A stretch of DNA of 9,141 nt from Methanobacteriaceae archaeon (GTDB taxonomy: Archaea; Methanobacteriota; Methanobacteria; Methanobacteriales; Methanobacteriaceae). Below are positions 8,034 through 9,141 of this stretch, piece by piece. Within the stretch, counting starts at the first letter, position 1. Every line of letters begins with the position of its first letter. The position numbers and the translations under genes were made by a program. Under the pieces are notes generated by a model. That model made no database searches and was not told where the DNA came from. It saw only the letters and a list, made by a program, of their open reading frames with translations. Where the stretch lies: the NCBI GenBank assembly GCA_011620845.1, contig WOYJ01000019.1, forward strand, positions 1 to 9,141, read 5' to 3'.

Positions 8034-8084
8034 CTTGTTGTTATCTCCAGGGTTCTTATTATCTTTAGGTTCTTGTTATCTTTA
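8034..8084 (-). repeat. 17-bp tandem repeat beginning at the thioesterase stop codon
   Basis: On the minus strand, TAAAGATAACAAGAACC (8084-8068) is followed directly by TAAAGATAATAAGAACC (8067-8051), differing at one base, and by a third degenerate copy CTGGAGATAACAACAAG (8050-8034) in the same 17-bp register. The TAA opening the first copy is the stop codon of the thioesterase gene. Confidence 0.75.
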
Positions 8085-8510
8085 ATTTTCAGGGGCGCGG
8101 GCCAGCTCATCCTCTTTAACTAAATGTTTTTCCAGGGATTTTCGGATGGAATCTGATATTGGTTTTGATTTTCCCTCGATGAAGTCGTAGTGGACCAATA
8201 CCGCCTTTCCACGTGCTTTTAGCTCGTCATGTTGCCAGGCCTCGTGTCCGATGGTGAAGGAGGTGTTGCCTATCTTGGTTATGTAACTCCTGATCTCCAC
8301 ATCTTCACCGTAGTACATCTGACCGATGTAATCAAATTCTGTCCTTACCAGTATCAATTTCCATTTTTTGTGGCTTAAATCCAGATCTGGAGTGAATATA
8401 CGGAATATTGGATTTCGACCTACTTCAAACCATTCTACCAGTGCTATGTTGTTGATGTGGCGCAGGCCGTCGGCGTCTCCAAATCGGGGTGTAACCTTTA
8501 TGGTGAACAT
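8082..8510 (-). CDS. Hotdog-fold acyl-CoA thioesterase (4HBT/YbgC type)
   Basis: A 142-residue single-hotdog protein expected to hydrolyse an acyl-CoA to free acid and CoA in the cytosol. Seen: the family signature RFGDADGLRHINNIALVEWFEVGR (residues 9-32), where D14 matches the catalytic aspartate of the YbgC/4-hydroxybenzoyl-CoA thioesterase group (D-x-D...H-x-N-N) and the E...R after it is also typical; then VRTEFDYIGQMYYGEDVEIRSYITKIGNTSFTI (55-87), the usual core strands. Length is normal. Start: ATG at 8510 with AGAGG 6 nt upstream. It lies 49 nt after the regulator gene and 104 nt before the acyl-CoA synthetase, whose reaction it would reverse, so the two may share a substrate. That substrate cannot be read from the sequence. 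Confidence 0.88.
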   Translation of the reverse strand: MFTIKVTPRFGDADGLRHINNIALVEWFEVGRNPIFRIFTPDLDLSHKKWKLILVRTEFDYIGQMYYGEDVEIRSYITKIGNTSFTIGHEAWQHDELKARGKAVLVHYDFIEGKSKPISDSIRKSLEKHLVKEDELARAPEN

Positions 8511-8553
8511 TTTATTCCTCTTTAATTATAGTTTAATCCATGAAATCTTTCTT

Positions 8554-8565
8554 TTATGATCATAA
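8554..8565. repeat. 12-bp perfect palindrome at the end of the regulator gene
   Basis: TTATGATCATAA, identical on both strands, spans the last codon and TGA stop of the regulator gene, 44 nt before the thioesterase ATG. It could be a binding site for the HTH regulator, but a palindrome of this length is expected a couple of times by chance in a window this size. Confidence 0.3.
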
Positions 8566-9135
8566 TGGTGTGTAGACCACGGCCAGTATTCTGGCTTCCT
8601 TCTGGTAGGCGTGTAGATCGTGTGGTATAACTGAGTCGTAGTATATGGTGTCCCCCGTACCTAACACATACTTTTCCTGGCCGTAGCAAAGTTCTATCTC
8701 GCCGCCCATGACGTAAATAAATTCTTCACCTTCATGGGATGATAACTCGTATTTATCAGCATTTTTTGGATGTAGATCCACTATGAAGGGCTCCATATGT
8801 CTGTCGCCCTTCCCATATGCCAGGGAATAAAGATCAAGGGTGCTTTCTTCCAGGTTGCTGATGCTCCCTGTGAAGTGAATTACCTCCTCCGACTGTCCTG
8901 ACTTCACCACGAAAGGTCCGGTTTGGGGCATGTCGTCCAGGAAAGTTCCCAGGCGCACCCCTAATGCCCTTGCTATCTTGAATAAGGGGGTCATGGAGGG
9001 GATATATGACCCGTCTTCCAGGCTTTCTATAAGTTCAACACTGTTTCCACTGGCCTTTGCCAGTTCCTCTACTGACATTTCCTTACGTTCTCTTACCTGG
9101 CGAATTTTCTCACCAATTTTATTATCCTCTGCCAT
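8560..9135 (-). CDS. XRE-family transcriptional regulator with cupin domain
   Basis: A 191-residue DNA-binding regulator. Seen: an XRE/Cro-type helix-turn-helix at residues ~7-62 (IGEKIRQVRERKEMSVEELAKASG, then VELIESLEDGSYIPSMTPLFKIARALGV); a linker; and a C-terminal cupin barrel at ~115-190 with HEGEEFIYVMGGEIEL (H134, E138) and GDTIYYDSVIPHDLHAY (H172 or H175), the usual small-molecule or metal-binding positions. Proteins of this build often control a neighbouring metabolic operon in response to its metabolite. Here it precedes the thioesterase (49-nt gap) and synthetase genes on the same strand, so it likely regulates them and itself (inference). The ATG at 9135 is only 6 nt from the window edge. 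The frame stays open to the edge and the ribosome binding site cannot be seen, so the start is probable rather than proven. Confidence 0.9.
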   Translation of the reverse strand: MAEDNKIGEKIRQVRERKEMSVEELAKASGNSVELIESLEDGSYIPSMTPLFKIARALGVRLGTFLDDMPQTGPFVVKSGQSEEVIHFTGSISNLEESTLDLYSLAYGKGDRHMEPFIVDLHPKNADKYELSSHEGEEFIYVMGGEIELCYGQEKYVLGTGDTIYYDSVIPHDLHAYQKEARILAVVYTPL

Positions 9136-9141
9136 CGAATC

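Overview
The window comes from a methanogenic archaeon, most likely of the order Methanobacteriales (Methanobacterium-like). The signs are the archaeal/eukaryotic ribosomal protein L37e beside an archaeal LSm (Sm-like) protein, an ArfB-type deformylase of the archaeal riboflavin/F420 pathway, GGTGA-type Shine-Dalgarno sites, AT-rich spacers with TATA-like boxes, and a dense oligo-T terminator. Gene density is high and all ten protein genes look intact. I see no tRNA, rRNA, CRISPR array, transposase or phage gene.

Layout. (1) Positions 19-1405, minus strand: an apparent operon LSm -> L37e -> TOPRIM/coiled-coil protein, driven by a TATA box near 1450. (2) Positions 1406-1751: a divergent AT-rich spacer holding that promoter, a 29-nt inverted repeat and probably the promoter of the plus-strand genes. 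(3) Positions 1752-3681, plus strand: an MCT-1/Tma20-like PUA-domain RNA-binding protein that seems to start at ATT, then arfB, then a LemA-family membrane-anchored protein, with spacers of about 90 bp. (4) Positions 3745-6240, minus strand: a Ski2/Hel308-like SF2 helicase with an N-terminal zinc-finger-like Cys4 and a C-terminal Cys cluster. (5) Positions 6319-9135, minus strand: a set reading XRE-cupin regulator -> hotdog thioesterase -> AMP-forming acyl-CoA synthetase, ending in a run of T tracts just upstream of the helicase.

Functionally the left half is information processing (ribosome, RNA chaperone, RNA-binding PUA protein, TOPRIM enzyme) plus one coenzyme-biosynthesis step. The right half combines a nucleic-acid helicase with a small carboxylic-acid/CoA-thioester module under its own regulator. 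The points most worth a second look are the probable ATT start of the PUA gene with its upstream hairpin, the TOPRIM protein in an RNA operon with a sharp internal GC shift, short tandem repeats that begin at or span stop codons in two places, the acyl-CoA/thioesterase/XRE-cupin module, and the double cysteine clusters of the helicase.
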